Made by a program: the position numbers and the translations under genes. Positions 63,668 to 64,000 of a stretch of 64,000 nt of DNA are shown piece by piece. A model generated the notes under the pieces. The model worked only from the letters and a program-made list of their open reading frames with translations, had not been told where the DNA came from and did not search any database. Each line of letters begins with the position of its first letter. The stretch's first letter is position 1. This stretch comes from Paramacrobiotus metropolitanus. Lineage: Eukaryota; Tardigrada; Eutardigrada; Parachela; Macrobiotidae. Location: NCBI RefSeq assembly GCF_019649055.1, contig NW_026570223.1:2852001-2916000 (forward strand). Direction: 5' to 3'.

Positions 63668-64000
63668 ACAAAAGAATTGATTTGGACACATGGTTTTCCA
63701 GTCGATCTCAAAGCCATCCAGCTTTGCCGCAGTAGGCCGAACCGGTTCGACAAGATAGAAAAACATAGTAAAACCACCCATAATGTGACGGTAATGTGTC
63801 CAATGATCAAAGTAATGAGTCAGCGGGGCAAAAAGTTTTCAGCTACCGTAGCACCGGGTAGTGTGTTGTTAATGGACAATAAGATAACGAACGCTGTATG
63901 GTGGAAATTTGCCCTGGAGGACTCTTCCAAAACACGTTCTATATCGGTGCCCAAAGAAATGCTTACCAGCCGATTTCAGCAAATTTGGCTTGAGTTAATA
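63668..64000 (+). CDS. Open reading frame running off the window, uncharacterised
   Basis: A frame stays open for 111 codons from after a TGA at 63665-63667 to the window end. In-frame ATGs are at 63794, 63803 and 63815. The later part has coding character: MSQRGKKFSATVAPGSVLLM, NAVWWKFALEDSSKTRS, PKEMLTSRFQQIWLEL. The beginning may be an intron or 5' UTR; possible acceptors include TTTTCCAG near 63701 and GCCGCAG near 63731. I recognise no family. A minus-strand frame over the same bases (63607-63810) is probably a shadow. Confidence 0.45.

Overview
The window is animal nuclear DNA. Genes are split by short GT-AG introns (often 60-120 bases, some over 1 kb), there are no operons, and the proteins are metazoan: WASH complex FAM21, myosin light chain kinase, matrix metalloproteinases, NPC2, a GAP1-type RasGAP, TRMT1, pyruvate carboxylase and a PA-TM-RING E3 ligase. 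The mix of arthropod/ecdysozoan-like proteins with compact genes and tandem GT31 and MMP paralogues fits a small ecdysozoan. A tardigrade is my best guess, by inference only. I see no rRNA, tRNA, CRISPR array or intact transposon. Exon-intron models below were built by hand from splice consensus, reading phase and family conservation; where exons were summed, total CDS lengths divide by three.

Layout. 1-1359 (+): 3' part of an uncharacterised cysteine-containing protein. 1790-3472 (-): a tentative 51-residue protein and a secreted Gly/Tyr-rich peptide. 4299-9248 (-): WASHC2/FAM21. 11350-12378 and 14811-15911 (+): tandem intronless GT31 glycosyltransferases. 16642-20811 (-): myosin light chain kinase plus an Ig-domain unit that may be its N-terminus. 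20.9-26.5 kb: a gene-poor stretch. 26496-31557 and 31987-35437 (+): two head-to-tail matrix metalloproteinases with very different linkers. 36037-37052 (-): NPC2. 39074-47119 (-): RASA-type RasGAP with an apparent alternative exon. 47768-48292 (-) and 48376-51418 (+): a small putative membrane protein head-to-head with TRMT1. 53363-58915 (+): mitochondrial pyruvate carboxylase, followed on the opposite strand by a short relict of a pyruvate carboxylase paralogue. 60435-63250 (+): RNF13/RNF167-like E3 ligase. 63668-64000 (+): open frame running off the window.

The genes do not form one pathway. Themes are endosome/lysosome biology (WASHC2, NPC2, RNF13-like), signalling (RASA, MLCK), the extracellular matrix and secretory pathway (MMPs, GT31), and housekeeping (TRMT1, pyruvate carboxylase). 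I found no convincing new multi-gene system. The most notable items are the pyruvate carboxylase relict, the repeat-bearing MMP linker, the alternative C2 exon in the RasGAP, two GC-AG introns, a head-to-head gene pair sharing about 80 bases, a repeated Trp motif in WASHC2, and a perfect 14-bp-arm hairpin.
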